A stretch of DNA of 64,000 nucleotides from Euptelea pleiosperma (GCA_035048495.1 CM068553.1:17919190-17983189), one strand, 5' to 3'. Counted from the first letter of the stretch, positions 31,627 through 44,415 are shown. The notes: generated by a model not told the origin, from the letters alone. Numbers and translations: made by a program.

Positions 31627-34492
31627 TGAAAGTAGGATTTTTCCGTGTCGTTAGTTACGGAAACCCTAACTTCAACACATTTTTAATTGATCCGAGACAT
31701 TTAACCTGTAAAATGGGCAATTTTGCACAGTGGAAGTGTCGGATGTCGATCCGCACTCGGGATTAGTCAGATTAGCACAATAATTAACATAAAATAACGG
31801 GAAATTTGCAGAGAATGTAACTCAATCACACTTAATTCAACTTCATTCAATCGTACATGCCTCTTACAATGAAAAGCAAACTAAAATAACTAAATTATAA
31901 AGCATAAAAAAGAATAAACTAGATAGAGAAATTTTAGAAACTAGAAAGAAAATTATAAATGAGAGAGAAAGTAGGTAGAGAGAGAAACAAGAGAGAGAAA
32001 TGAGGAGTAACTAGAGACAGAGAAAGAAAGTATAAGGGAGAAGAGAGAGAAAACTAGAGAGAGAGGAAATTTGAGAGAGAGAACAGAAGAGAGAAAATTA
32101 AGAATAGGAAAGAGAAAATAGAGAGAGAAAGTGAGGAAGTAGAGAGAGAAAGTAGAGATTGAGATAGGTAGAGAGAGAAATAGAGAGAATGAGAAAGAAA
32201 CCTAACCTAGAGGGAGAAACGAAAGAAGAGAGATGAGAAGTTACCTCGACTTACCAATGGCCAAGATGATAATGTTGGTTCATGAAGAGTTTGGCCAGAG
32301 TAGAGAGCCTAGATTGTCGGTCAAGAGTGATATCCAAGGTGGCTGCCCGGAATGGTTGCATAAGGAGGATGTGCAAGATGGCGGTGGAAAGGATGATAGA
32401 GGCGCATGTTCGGCAAGTGCGCACCACAGCAAGAGGATGGTGGTGATTTAATCACCGTTTTTAGAAGATCCATAGGGAATCATGGATCGTGGACTGGAGT
32501 GCCGATCTTCCCAAATGGTGAAGATGCTGGTCTACACTGGAGGAGATGTGCTGGTCTTGAAGGTGATTCTATGAGGGTGCAGTAGCACCGTGAGATGGAG
32601 AAGATCCACCAGTCCAGGTTGAGGAGCTTAACGACTCCCTCCTTCTTCCTCTTTTCCTCTTTCTCTTTTCTTCCCCTTTTTTTCTTTTTTTTTGAATGAT
32701 AGGTTTTTAGAAGAGAGGAAAGAGGAGAAGACAACTAAGGGTTAGATGGTGGAGACGTGGTCACAGGGAGGCGGAGCTATTGGTTGCAAGCGGTGTGATG
32801 AAGGCGGTAGCGGTGGAGGACGGTGGAGGATGTAGGCGGTGTGATTAAGTGGATCACACGACCCCCTTCATGAGACAGCAACTATCGAACCAGCAAGGGG
32901 GATGAGCAGCTAACAGATCCGTTGAAAGGGATTTGGCGAGGTGTGGAGACTTGTTATGCAGCGTGGAGGCTACACGGTGGTGGCAGTTGGAGGAGCAGCC
33001 ACCGTGTAGGATAGATGGAGGATGAAGAGTGAGGACGTGCTGGAGAATGGGGGCAGTGATTTGGGCTGCTGTCGGTGGCGGTTCTGAAGAGAGCTGTGAG
33101 AAAAACGTAGGAGGCGGTGATGGTGAGGAGGAGAAGAGCTGCCGGAGTTGCAGAGGTTGCAATGTCAGTGGAAAAAGAAAAAGGAGAAAGTGGTGGTGGA
33201 TATGGTGCACGCAGGCGGTGTGCAGCGGCGTTACAGGCGCTGCTGTTAGAGAAGGATGAGCAGAAGAGATGAAGAAGAAGAGAAGAAAAAGAAGAAGAAG
33301 GAGGAGAAGAAGACCCAGATGGTCGGAGTTGCTGCCTGCAACTCCGGCGAAGATGGAAGAAGAAGAAGAAAAGAAGAAAAAGAAGATAGGAAAGGAAGAA
33401 GAGAAGGAGAACGTGCGGGATTGATAGGGGGAGATGGGGAAAGGGATTAAAGGGGGATTAGGGTTCAAACGAACCCTTCTCCTTCCCCTTTTAAAGCTCC
33501 CTAGTTTTCATTAATGGAAATTAAGAAATTTTCGAAATAAATATATATATATTTTTTTTTTAAGTAAAACCCTACTTTTCTTTGGGGAATTTCCCCATTT
33601 AGTAGACCCCCCATTTTTTTAAAATTTAATTGAAATTATTTTGAAATTCACGGGGTCCACTAAATGGTCGGACAGTGGGTCGATGATGATGGGCCCGGCT
33701 ACTAGCCCACATGGATTGATGATGTGACAGACAATCTGATGGCGATCGGATGGATGGTGACTTGATTGGGACCCAGATTGGTAGATCGACGGATCTAGAG
33801 AGATCCAACGGTCCGAGTGAAGATCCAACGGTCAGAAAGCTAAGGGAGATGAGACAGAGCCAATGGGCAGGAGTTCTGGGGTTAGGTCAGTAGATTCGAG
33901 GACCGAGAGATGAAGAGAGAGAGAATAAGGAGAGATGAGAGAGAAAATATCAGAAAATGGAGATAAAAGTATTGGCAGAGGGTCTGAAACCCTGGTCTTC
34001 ACTGTGACCATCCTCACGCTTCTCCAGTAGAGTAGACTATCATTCCTTGCTGACTCATGTGGCTTTAAACGCTTTGGTCCGTCTCTTGGTCATTGGCTCT
34101 CCTGCTCTCTTCGTTCTTTGGGTCGGCTTTTTGGTCCTCTTATTTAGCCCATATTTGGCCCATATCTTCTAGTCATAGCATGTGGGCTCTTTAAGCTTTG
34201 ATAATGGGCTTTCCTGATCAATGTGGGCTCGCAAGTCTCAAAAATTATCCCATCGGGGTTTCCTGCGACAGAAGAAGCGCGTAATGAGACTCTATCAGAA
34301 TGACTTCATGTCTAGACTTCCGAAAATATGTTTAATGCATGCAAATATACCATTTCGTCCAGAAAAGTGTGTTCTACGCAATAAAAGAGACTATTACGTA
34401 GAAAAGTAGATAAATAGAGCATTTTAACGTGGGAAAGTGTGAAAACGCTTAAAAGATAACAGTAGAAAATACGCACTTTTAAGCGAATATCA
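31627..34492 (-). mobile_element. Long solo LTR, copy 3, inserted in the Retand-like 5' LTR
   Basis: Bounded by GGTAC at 31622-31626 and 34493-34497. Minus-strand ends are TGATATTCGCTTAAAAGTGC and AATCCTACTTTCA. It is nearly identical to copy 2 in its outer 1 kb (33560-34480), and shares the TATA-like CTTTAAAAGG (33487-33496) and the palindrome region (33324-33347). The purine-rich 31900-32230 and Pro/Ser-coding-like middle are diverged. About 2.87 kb. Confidence 0.85.
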
Positions 34493-34497
34493 GGTAC

Positions 34498-37400
34498 CCC
34501 TAACCAGCATATTGCCAATCCTTGACAATTAGTGCGAAATAAATGAGCTTAAAAGGGCTCTGCACATGCTGCACACTTTTTCATATTAGCTCCGGGAAAA
34601 CACAATTCGTCAAATCATTGAATGGATGCAAAAACAATTACATGCTAGCGAAGAGTTGAAAAGTTTTGGCAAGACTACAGACTGATAATCATGACCCAGA
34701 ATAGTCAGACTTTGCATGTGTGTGTGCTCAACATTCTCATCATCCGACAGTAAAGATTTCCAGATCACCTCCAAGTTTTTATGCCTCGACCTCAAATCTC
34801 ACATGTTTAGCACTCAGAATAGAATCACACAAGAAGGGTTTTCTTCTTTTCTCTCAATTATATATGAGGATATGTGTTGATATATGAAAGTAAAGATCTC
34901 ACATATGTATTATTTAAAGGAATGGCATCTTTAACAGAAGAAGATCTCATGATTGGCATACCACTTCACTCGGGAACGTCAGATCAAACTCTATAGCTTC
35001 CCTTTCTTCAATCTCTACATTTTATGATCGTACTATCCTAGAATCAAGTAGGACTTTCCTGGGTTATAATGAGGCTTAGGTCCGGTGTAGAAAAATAAAG
35101 GGATACAGGATTTCAAAGATCTTGAGAGGATATCTCTATTTTCTTGTATTTTTTTTCTACGATGTAGCAATATTATCTGGTTCTTTTTCCTTTTTTTTTT
35201 TCATATTTTTCTCTTTTTCAAGATATTTCTGAGACTGCTCAATTTCTTTTCAGCTCATTTTCATACTTTCTTTCCATATTTTGTTTTCAGCTTGAACCAC
35301 TTTCTTTTTCTTTTGATTTTTTTCTTCTTTACTTTTCTTTTTCACGGTACACCCACATCAGTTATTTTTTTGTCCATCTCAAAATAAGGGTAGCCAGTCA
35401 TGTTTCGTAGCTGGACTGGATTTTAGGTTGATGGGTTTACAAAGAAAAATCTTTTATAGAAGGGCTCAAGGGGTTTCTAGTGAAGTATAATTCAGGTAAG
35501 TAAAAAGGCTGAACGATTCAGAAAAATGGCCTAAATCATTTTCTGGGGTTTGCACTATCATGCATACTGTCTTGACTAGATATAGAGAAGGTTCTGTCGT
35601 AGTAATCCAATGTTGATGTCGTTCCGAGTTTTATGATCGAAGCAAAAGATAATGAGATCTCTCAACGAATATTGTAGGCATGAAGAATATTGAGTCATCT
35701 AGTGACTCAGATTTGTTGTATAACCCTCTAAAATGATTAAAGGCTCGAAAGCTCACAGGGTTAGGTCGACAATTCTTCTCACAGGATCTCTAGAATTTCC
35801 AAACTTTAGATGACTCTGATGTTGATAGTGTACAATTATGCCGAATCTGAGTTTTTTTAAGTTTTCAAAACTGCTGTAGCCACGCTTGACTTGACTCAAA
35901 GCTAACATTAAACAAAAATTGACATCATCAATACTGACTTAACGGAGGTTTTCAGCTAATCAAAGTCAGGGTATTTGACACATTTTTGAAATTCTAGAAA
36001 ACTTTTGGAGAATATCGGAAATCATCCCAAAAACACATTTTTTTTTTTCAAAATAAAGACATGAGTTTTGGTAAATACCCACCCCCAACCAAAATACAGC
36101 ACCGTCCTCGGTGCTCATGACCGGGACATAAAATGATAAAAAAATCAGTGATGATGATGCAAAGGTTCAGGAAGGATATTACCAAGTCGGCGGAAACTCG
36201 ACAGTGTGTGGAAATAAACGTCCATCCGATCGCCATCAGATTGTCTGTCACATCATCAATCCATGTGGGCCAGTAGCCGAGCCTAGTAGGTGAAATGGGA
36301 ATGAGTTGGGTGAGAAAGTCTGCCAGGAAATAAACGTCAAGTGGAGTGCTCATTCGCTAACTTATCATCCTTATCATTCTAGATCCAGTTTCTATTTGAA
36401 TCATCACTTATTCACAATGGCATCCACTCTTTTTCCAATACCTATCATATTACAAACCTGCTCCTCTAAGCTCCCACATGGGTGGAATGGAAAAGAGTTG
36501 GGAAGTGATGCAAAAGATGATGCAAGGAAGTTGGGATTGGGTGCAAGATGGAGCAGTCCCTTGGACGATAAAGAATGATGTATTGGATACATTGTGTAGC
36601 AGAGATTGAGAATGGATGGAATGGGAAAGAGTTGGTCGATGACATATACAAGGCTGTAACGACATCAACTTGGAAATTAACCCTCCTTTACCCAGCTGTA
36701 AGCTGGAAGTGATACACGACCATGTGGATCAAAAGAGGGAAAAATGTTGATCAAAAGAGGAAAAAACGTTGGTCAATATATCCTAAGTTGGATGTACCGT
36801 GTAATAGCCAAATCATCAGTTACTAGACTATCGAACTTCACTAGTAGATCATCTTTTATCATGAACATAAAGCTGGAAGTGATGCGCAACCACGAGGACC
36901 ACAAAGCTAAAAGATGACAAGGATCGGTGACTTAGATGTGAATGCGAATGGGTGGTATGGGAAAGAACAAAAATCCATCTATGCATTTGAACATATAATG
37001 TAAACCAATAATTTACCAATGTTATGAGCAATTATTGTATACATTCAATGGTGTGATATTCCTGTCATATGTTACGATATTCTTATCATGTGATATTATT
37101 GTCATTTGTGTAACCAATCTGTGAGCAAATTTCATTGACGACATGGAAGGTGGAAACGATGACAAAGAATACGGCTAGATGACATGGAAGAACAAATAGA
37201 CGACCAGTAACAAATAACCTATAACATGGAAAAATATCAAGATGACAAAGAAGCGATAACCGATGACAATAAAGAACAAAAGACTAACCGATGACAATAA
37301 AAGCGAACAAATGACTATCACGGAAAATAATATGGCAAGGAAGATTAACACGATGACAAAGAAGTGAAAATCACTGAAAGTGTAAGGGAAATCGATGCCA

Positions 37401-37800
37401 ATTTTCCGCCAGCAAAACACATTGATGAAAACTTTTTCCATAAAAAAAAAACGTTTTTCGAGCGCAAAAATGGCTATCCAAACGCTAGTTAGTAAATTCA
37501 CGTATTATTCATGTTTAATACTCGAATTTTTTATTTTTTAGAAGAAACGTTTAATACGGCCATATAAAATAAAAAATTAGAAAAAATTACGAACTTTAAG
37601 ATTAAACGAATAAAACACGTATTATTTGCGTTTCATACACGAATTTTTGTGTTTTTTACATAAAAACGTATTAAACAGCCATATAAAATGAAAAAATTAG
37701 TAAAATTCAGGCTTTTAAGGCTAAACGAATATAACATTTCAACAATGATGACCGAATTTTTATATCCTGAAACTGAATTAAACTCAAACTTTTCCCGTTT
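34498..37800. other. Gene-free transposon-derived stretch
   Basis: No convincing gene. 35160-35350 is T/C-rich. 36040-36110 carries CAAAATACAGCACCGTCCTC, a motif I associate with gypsy internal regions. 36222-36290 is a short inverted piece of the long solo LTR family (CATCCGATCGCCATCAGATT). 36470-36640 has a repeated GGAATGG-AAAGAGTTGG word. 37140-37440 repeats GATGACAA/ATGACA words. 37500-37690 contains two about 118-bp tandem units (CGTATTATT...CCATATAAAAT). The 3' half of transporter gene B is not here. Confidence 0.45.
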
Positions 37801-37984
37801 CGAATCTTTGTCGCATGCCAAATTGCTAACTATGATCCAAACAGGAACAAATTTTACAAGAATGCTATTAAGCATGAAGAACGAGACAGCACAAAAAAAT
37901 GTGGAAAATCCTGTCCCAGTGCTAATAGATGGGTAAGTATGATTTCCTTAGGATCTGGTGTTATGTCTTGTTGTACATGTTGGA

Positions 37985-38145
37985 ATAGTGGGTGGCCCAT
38001 GCCCACGGCACTCCCCGACATAGCATTTGTCAAAATCAGGTTTGAGTGGCTGAGATCCACCGTTCAGTTGGGGATAAAGATCTCGGCCTTTCTTTGTTGA
38101 AGCCTATAAGAGGGATAAGACAACTGAGCTGTTTTGTTATATAGA
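37985..38145 (-). mobile_element. Helitron-like unit upstream of transporter gene C
   Basis: On the minus strand it is A|TCTATATAACAAAACAGC ... GTGCCGTGGGCAT, CCACCCACTAT|T. About 161 bp with a 3' hairpin and no target duplication. It splits the conserved upstream block of gene C relative to A and B, so it inserted after duplication. Confidence 0.55.
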
Positions 38146-38347
38146 TGTTCGATCGGCAGTGAAGTCCATGACTTCTAAAAGCAAGAAAGTCAAAACTTGG
38201 CCACAAAAAAAATAATTCAGAGCTCAAAACAGTCCAAAAGGCATGCTGATATTTTATGCTCGAATAATTCGTCTCTTTATCCCTCTCTCTTTATCCATCT
38301 CTCTCTGGAAAAACTGTGGTCAGCCTTATCATCTCTCTCTCTCTCTC

Positions 38348-38625
38348 ATGACAGTCGGATTGGTGGTGACGAGCGAAAGCGGGCATTACAATGGGAGGAT
38401 GACCCGATATGTCATCCTCTCGTGCATGATGGCTGCCATGGGAGGAGTCCTCTTCGGCTACGACATCGGAATTTCAGGTCACATACAACTCAATTTCATG
38501 GTTTCACATTCACCAATTTTGTCTACTAATTTCTTAGCAATTTCAATTTTGTGTACCCACTCCTTAGGGGAGGTCTTGGGTTCAAGACTTGCCCACTGTG
38601 GTTGTGCCTTGATCGACGTCCTCGA

Positions 38626-38677
<52 letters not shown>

Positions 38678-41600
38678 TTGTATTTTTAGTTAAAAATCTG
38701 AGTATTTCGCTAGCTCATAAAAGAAAATGCATGTGAAAGGTGGAGTGACATCCATGGAGCCATTTCTGAGGAGGTTCTTCCGGGAGGTGGAGAAAAAGAT
38801 GAAAGAGGACACCAAGATTAGCAACTACTGCATATTCGACAGTCAGCTCTTGACCACATTCACATCATCCCTCTACATTGCCGGACTTGTCGCAACCTTC
38901 TTTGCCTCGTCGGTCACAAGAGCCTTTGGGCGCAAGCCGTCGATTCTTATAGGAAGTGCCGCTTTTCTTGCTGGTGCAGCCCTTGGTGGAGCTGCTTTCA
39001 ATATATACATGCTCATATTTGGTCGTGTCTTGCTTGGAGTTGGCGTCGGATTCGCGAACCAGGTATAGCATGTTCTATCACCATTATAATTCATAATTTC
39101 GCCAATAAGCTTTTTTTTTTCCACAAGTATTCAATCATAATGTGAGGCCATGGAGAACAAGAGGTTTTATAGAACACCCATAAGGCTCATCAAGGTGTGT
39201 CCCCATCTTGATTTGGCTTTACGTTGACTTATTTGTAGGTTGAATTGCCGGTCAGATCACACACTTAACGTTACTGTTATATTCGTTTTAATTATTTTTC
39301 ATGCCATCATTCTCATTTTCAATACTGTCATTTGATAACCACTTAATACTGTTATGTCATTATTTCTATATTTTCAAAGTAGTTCCTTAATAACAACTTA
39401 ATTACTTTCTATGACATTTCTTCAATATTGTCCTTTGGCAACCTAGAATTGAGCTGGATTTGGGTTTATCATTCTTGGAATCACAAATCTCTGTGTTTTG
39501 GAGGACCGATGACCGAATTCCAAGAAATTCCGTGATTTTTTCGAAATTAAAAGTTTTAAGAGGGCGAAAACTTCTAATTCATGGACTTCTTTTTCTTGGG
39601 GGGGGGGGGGGGGGGGGGTGATCCAACTCTCACACGTTATAATGTCTTCTATCTCCATACCAAAAATCAGCAAGATTAGTTATTTCTAGTTGGATTGGTG
39701 TCATTTTATTGTTGATATTTAACCATAGGTTATCTAGCATTATTTGGGGTACTCAGATCCAAAGGTTAGAAATTTTTAATCAGGCTGTTTTTAGCATGTA
39801 TGTCCACTACCTAGGGATAAGACAAACATTCATACGGTCTGTGGTCTCTAATAATGTCCCACGTGGCTCATACTATGGTCCATCATCATCGGATTGCAAA
39901 TTTGTAACCGTTGGATTGATGTCTTTTATGGGTTGAATTTTAACTGTGGGATATATAACATTATTTGGGGCACGAAGACCCCAAAGTTGAGAGATAAGGT
40001 CTACCTAGGGATGTAGCTTCTTCAATGAGTTGATTTTTAACAGTGAGATATATAGCATTAGTTGGGTGTACGAACAGCCAAAGTTGAGAGATAACTAATC
40101 AACCTGATTTTAGTTTGTAACCTAGGGATGTAACCAACCATTGGATTGGTGTCTTTTATGGGTTGATTTTTAACCGAGGGATATCTAACATTAGTTGGGG
40201 TACGAAGATCCAAAGCTTACAAATAACCAATCAGCCTTATTTTTAGTATGTAGGTCCACCTAGGGATGAGACAAATATCCATACAGTATTAGTGATTTGT
40301 AACCATTGGTTTTTTCTTTTTATGGGTTGATTTTTAACCATGTGATATCTAGCATTATTTGGGGTACTCAAATCTAAAGGTTAGAAATAATTAACTAATC
40401 AGCCTGATTTTTAGTATGTTGGTCCACCTAGGGATCAGACAAACATAAATACGGTGTCTTGTCTTTAATAATGTGCCAATGGCTCATAATGTGGTCCATC
40501 ATCAACATTGGTGACGGACATCCGTATTTGTTGCATCATGTGCCACGTAGGCCTTTAGCCATTGAGATTTTGACATGGGTTAATCTAAAAAACTATCAAA
40601 ATGATTTTATTTATTAATTTTCAAATTGTTTCTTTAAATTAACATAAAAAAATAACAGTTGTCTTAACATAAAGTTCACGATATGATATTTCTCTTATGT
40701 AGATGGATATAAAATTCAATTCTGTTGGATATCCAAACAACTAAAATTAGAATTTATTTGGAATTCCAAGTAAAACCAAACACAAGAATTTTCAATTCTT
40801 AGAATTCAAATTCTCAGAAATCACAAAACCTGAAATTCTATTTTAAATACCAAATCTATGTCCACTTACCTCTGTTTTGGCAACCAGACACGGATTTAGA
40901 ATTAAAAATAGAATTCCAAGATTTGTGATTTCTAAGAATTTGAATTCAAAGAATTGAAATTTCTTGTGTTTGGTTGCACCGTGGAAATTATTTGGAATTC
41001 CCAAAGAATTCTAATTTTAGTTGTTTGGATAGCTAACAGAATTGAAATTTCTATCCATTTACATAAGAGAAATATCATCTCATGAACTTGGTGTTATAAC
41101 AACTGCTATTTTTTTTGTCATCCGTCAATTAAATGCTATTGATGCTAATTTAAAGAAAAAATAATAATTAAAATTATTTTGATAATTTTTTTTACTATGA
41201 TTAATCTATGTCAAAATATCAATGGCTAAAGCCTAAGTGGCAAATGAGGCAAGAAATACAGATGTCCATCATCAGCACTACTGATGTACCTCATTCTGAG
41301 CGCGCCATGTGGCACATTATTAGAGACAATAGACCATAGTGATGTTTATCCCATCCCTAGGTGGACCTACATACTAAAAATCAGGTTGTTTAGTTATTTC
41401 TAACCTTTAGGTTTGAGTACCCCAAATAATGTTAGATATCTCATAGTTAAAAATCAACCCGTAAAAGACACGAATCCAATGGTTATAAATCACTAATACC
41501 GTATGGATATTTATCCCAACCCTAGGTGTACCTATATACTAAAAATAAGGTTGGTTGGTTATTTATAAGCTGTGGATCTTCATACCCCAACTAATGCTAG

Positions 41601-43417
41601 AAATCCAACAGTTAAAAATCAACCCATAAAAGACACCAATCCAACGGTTAGATACATCCCTATGTGGACTTACAAACTAAAATCAAGCTGATTAGTTATC
41701 TCTCAACTTGGATCTTTGTACCCCCAACTAATGTTATACATCCCACAGTTAAAAATCAACCCATAAAAGACATCAATCAAACGGTTACAAATGTTTCATC
41801 CATTGATGATGGACCACAATATGAGCCACGTGGCACATTAGTAGACCACGGACCATATGGATGTTTGTCCTATCCGTAGGTGGACCTACATGCTAAAAAT
41901 CAGGCTGATTAAAATTTTATAACATTTGGATCTAAGTACCCCAAATAATGCTAGATATCACACGGTTAATAATCAACCAAAAAAAAATACACCAATCCAA
42001 CGGTTTCAAATAACTAATCTTGCTGATTTTAATTAATAGGTCCGCCTAGGGATGAGTGTGAGAGTTGGAGCCCGATAAAAATTCCTTTGAATTTTTCGGA
42101 CCAGAAATAGAATTCCAGGAATTAGAAGTTTCTTCTCCCCCCTAAAACTTCTAATTCCAGTAAAATCACGGAATTGGAAATATAATTCCTGGAATTCAGT
42201 CCTCCCAAACGCAGACAAATCCAAATCCAGCTCAATTCCGGTTTACCAAACAGACCCTAAGGGATTTTTGTACTTTTCCTTAGCATTGTCTACCTGGGTT
42301 CTACTACAATCTCACCCATCAGCACATCTTTCTTGCTTTGCAGTCAGCCCCACTATATCTATCAGAAATGGCTCCACCTAGGTACAGAGGAGCAATTAAC
42401 AATGTTTTCCAGGTCAGTGTTGGCACTGGAATTCTATATGCTAACCTCATCAACTTTGGCACCCAAAAGATCAAAGGTGGTTGGGGCTGGCGAGTCTCCC
42501 TGGCCATGGGTGCCGTCCCAGCTTCGATCCTAACTCTCGGAGCCCTCTTCCTCCCAGAAACACCCAACAGCCTGATCCAACGTGACAATGACCACCAAAA
42601 GGCAAAGGCGATGCTGCAGCGGATCCGAGGCACCTCAGACGTCCAAGTGGAGCTCGATGATCTCATCAAAGCCAGTGCCATTTCAAAAACCATCGACCAT
42701 CCATTCAGAAAAATCTTAGAGAGAAAATACAGGCCTCAGCTGGTAATGGCAATTGCCATCCCATTCTTCCAACAAGTAACAGGAATCAATGTGATCGGCT
42801 TCTATGCACCACTATTGTTTAGAACGATCGGATTAGGTGAGAGTGCTTCGCTCATGTCGGCCATGGTAACTGGGGTCGTGGGAATTTGCTCAACCTTCGT
42901 ATCAATGTTGATAGTGGATAAATTGGGTCGACGGGTACTGTTTACAGTTGGTGGAGTTCAGATGTTCATCCCACAAATGATGATTGGAGGAATAATGGCA
43001 GCCCACCTTGGCGATCACGGTGGGTTGAGCAAAGGATATGCTTATCTGTTATTGGTCTTGATATGTGTTTACGTAGCTGGTTTTACGTTGTCATGGGGTC
43101 CATTGGGATGGTTAGTTCCAAGTGAGATTTTTCCATTAGAGATTCGATCTGCCGGACAGAGTATTACTGTGGCAGTGAGTTTTCTCTTCACTTTCATTGT
43201 AGCTCAGACCTTTTTATCCATGCTCTGCCATTTCAAGTCTGGGACCTTCTTCTTTTTTGGAGGGTGGGTGGCAGTGATGACAGGATTTGTCTACCTGTTG
43301 TTGCCGGAGACTAAGAACTTGCCTATCGAACAGATGGATCGAGTGTGGAGAGAGCACTGGTTCTGGAAGACGATTGTGGGGGAGGGGAGAGAGGAGAGTA
43401 AGATGTATGGGGCATGA
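38348..43417 (+). CDS. HEX6-like: Hexose/H+ symporter, HEX6-like (STP family), gene C
   Basis: Exons 38348-38477, 38740-39062 and 42344-43417 join to 1527 nt (508 residues), with splice sites matching gene A. It begins MTVGLVVTSESGHYNG directly after a CT run. Asp39, the [10 protein letters not shown] motif, QQVTGIN, the Cys74/Cys446 pair, DKLGRR and PETKN are kept. It differs from A at usually constant places: [11 protein letters not shown] is GFTLSWGPLGW (residues 399-400), [17 protein letters not shown] is NNVFQVSVGTGILYANL, and SVPLYL is SAPLYL. Open and probably functional, perhaps with changed kinetics or substrate. Intron 2 (3.28 kb) is filled by a giant foldback. Confidence 0.92.
38555..38625 (+). 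repeat. Truncated SINE-like remnant in intron 1 of gene C
   Basis: AGGTCTTGGGTTCAAGACTT and the following CACTGTGGTTGTGCCT match the intron-1 SINE of genes A and B. The intron is only 262 bp here. Confidence 0.5.
38627..38676. repeat. (ATT)n microsatellite
   Basis: About 16 ATT units, 60 bp upstream of exon 2 of gene C. Confidence 0.95.
39430..42257. mobile_element. Giant foldback element filling intron 2 of gene C
   Basis: The two halves are reverse complements with a centre near 40850. The left GAATTGAGCTGGATTTGGGT (39446) pairs with right AATCCAAATCCAGCTCAATT (42220). GATCCAACTCTCACAC pairs with GTGTGAGAGTTGGAGC. Left AATCAGCAAGATTAGTTATT pairs with AATAACTAATCTTGCTGATT. Inner ATTCTAATTTTAGTTGTTTGG also has its partner. 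Arms are about 1.4 kb and moderately diverged. The arms contain repeated copies of the dispersed CCACCTAGGGATG family. The right end CCAAACAGACCCTAA resembles a Harbinger-type terminus. A 21-nt G run (39598-39618) lies in the left arm. Confidence 0.75.
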
Positions 43418-44272
43418 GAATGAATTTCTAATGGATCTTAGGACTCCCATCAGCAACCAAAATGTACTAGTATGTACTATGTAGACAATCAAAAGGTCAA
43501 GATTGTGATTCTTACACTACTCTGATCCTAATTCACATGCTCATCCCTCTCACAATCTCAAAACAGATTTAAGTTCTCATTAGTTTTTAAATGATCTCAA
43601 ACTCTGCTAATCGAGATTGATAACTCCCCTGTATCTTACGCAAAATCATCAAACAAAAGCGAAATTATACACTCCAACCATACATTGAGTTGTCATTGCC
43701 ATGATGATCAACATTACCAAAAATCAGTCAGATGTTGCTAATCGTATAAATCTGTCAGTCAGATGTTGAAGTCAATTTTTCATGAGGTTAAGAATGGTGA
43801 AATGGACTGATTTTTTTGGACAACCCAGAGTGCGATTGATTGTCCAACATGATCTCTATGTGGGCCCCACCACTGGGTGTAACATAAGAAATGGGTGTAG
43901 CTCTAGACGAACCCTTAAGATTTAAAAAAAATAAAAAAAGTCGGGGTTTTAACTTGAAATGTATCTTCTGAGAACTGAGAAGATGCTACGTTCTGTATCT
44001 CACAACTTGCTGCCCAAATGCAAGAGAGTTGGGAGACCAAAACTGAATTGGTAGGGGGGAAAAACCTGAATTCTCAAACAGCTAACTTACACCATCATCT
44101 CAACTCTAGTGACAAACTTCCTGGCATGCAAGTTCACAGTTTCTAAGACCAACTTTTGAGTGCTTTTCTAATCTATACGAGCAGTCCATCTTCAGTTCCG
44201 TCAGTTCAACACCTCTTATCACATTCCCTTCCTCGGACAACACTCCTCAAAACAAGCACTCCCATAAAATAA
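43418..44272. other. Intergenic between gene C and the MYB gene
   Basis: Convergent 3' flanks. Nothing recognisable apart from a short stretch of dispersed-repeat character around 43780-43900 (GGGCCCCACCACTGGGTG). No ORF with family resemblance. Confidence 0.4.
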
Positions 44273-44415
44273 GGTTCTGTATGGCGATCAGCAATAAGTT
44301 TTATGGCAAAAGGATTTGTATGTCAGCAAGTGTTAAAAACGGGAAAAGTTCTATATTGACATTTATATGCAAAAAACATTTCTAGAAAACTTATCCAAGG
44401 CAACTGTACAGAGCC
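44273..44415. mobile_element. Tourist/PIF-type MITE
   Basis: 143 bp, flanked by TAA (44270-44272 and 44416-44418). The termini GGTTCTGTATGG and TACAGAGCC are inverted. A close relative is at 63572-63712. Confidence 0.65.

Noticed and set aside
32854..33468. 204-codon open frame on the minus strand
   Set aside because: Same situation in solo LTR copy 3; low-complexity Ser/Pro/Phe translation, not conserved.
37175..37501. 108-codon very hydrophobic open frame, minus strand
   Set aside because: It arises from repeated GATGACAA words; no start context or neighbour supports a membrane protein.
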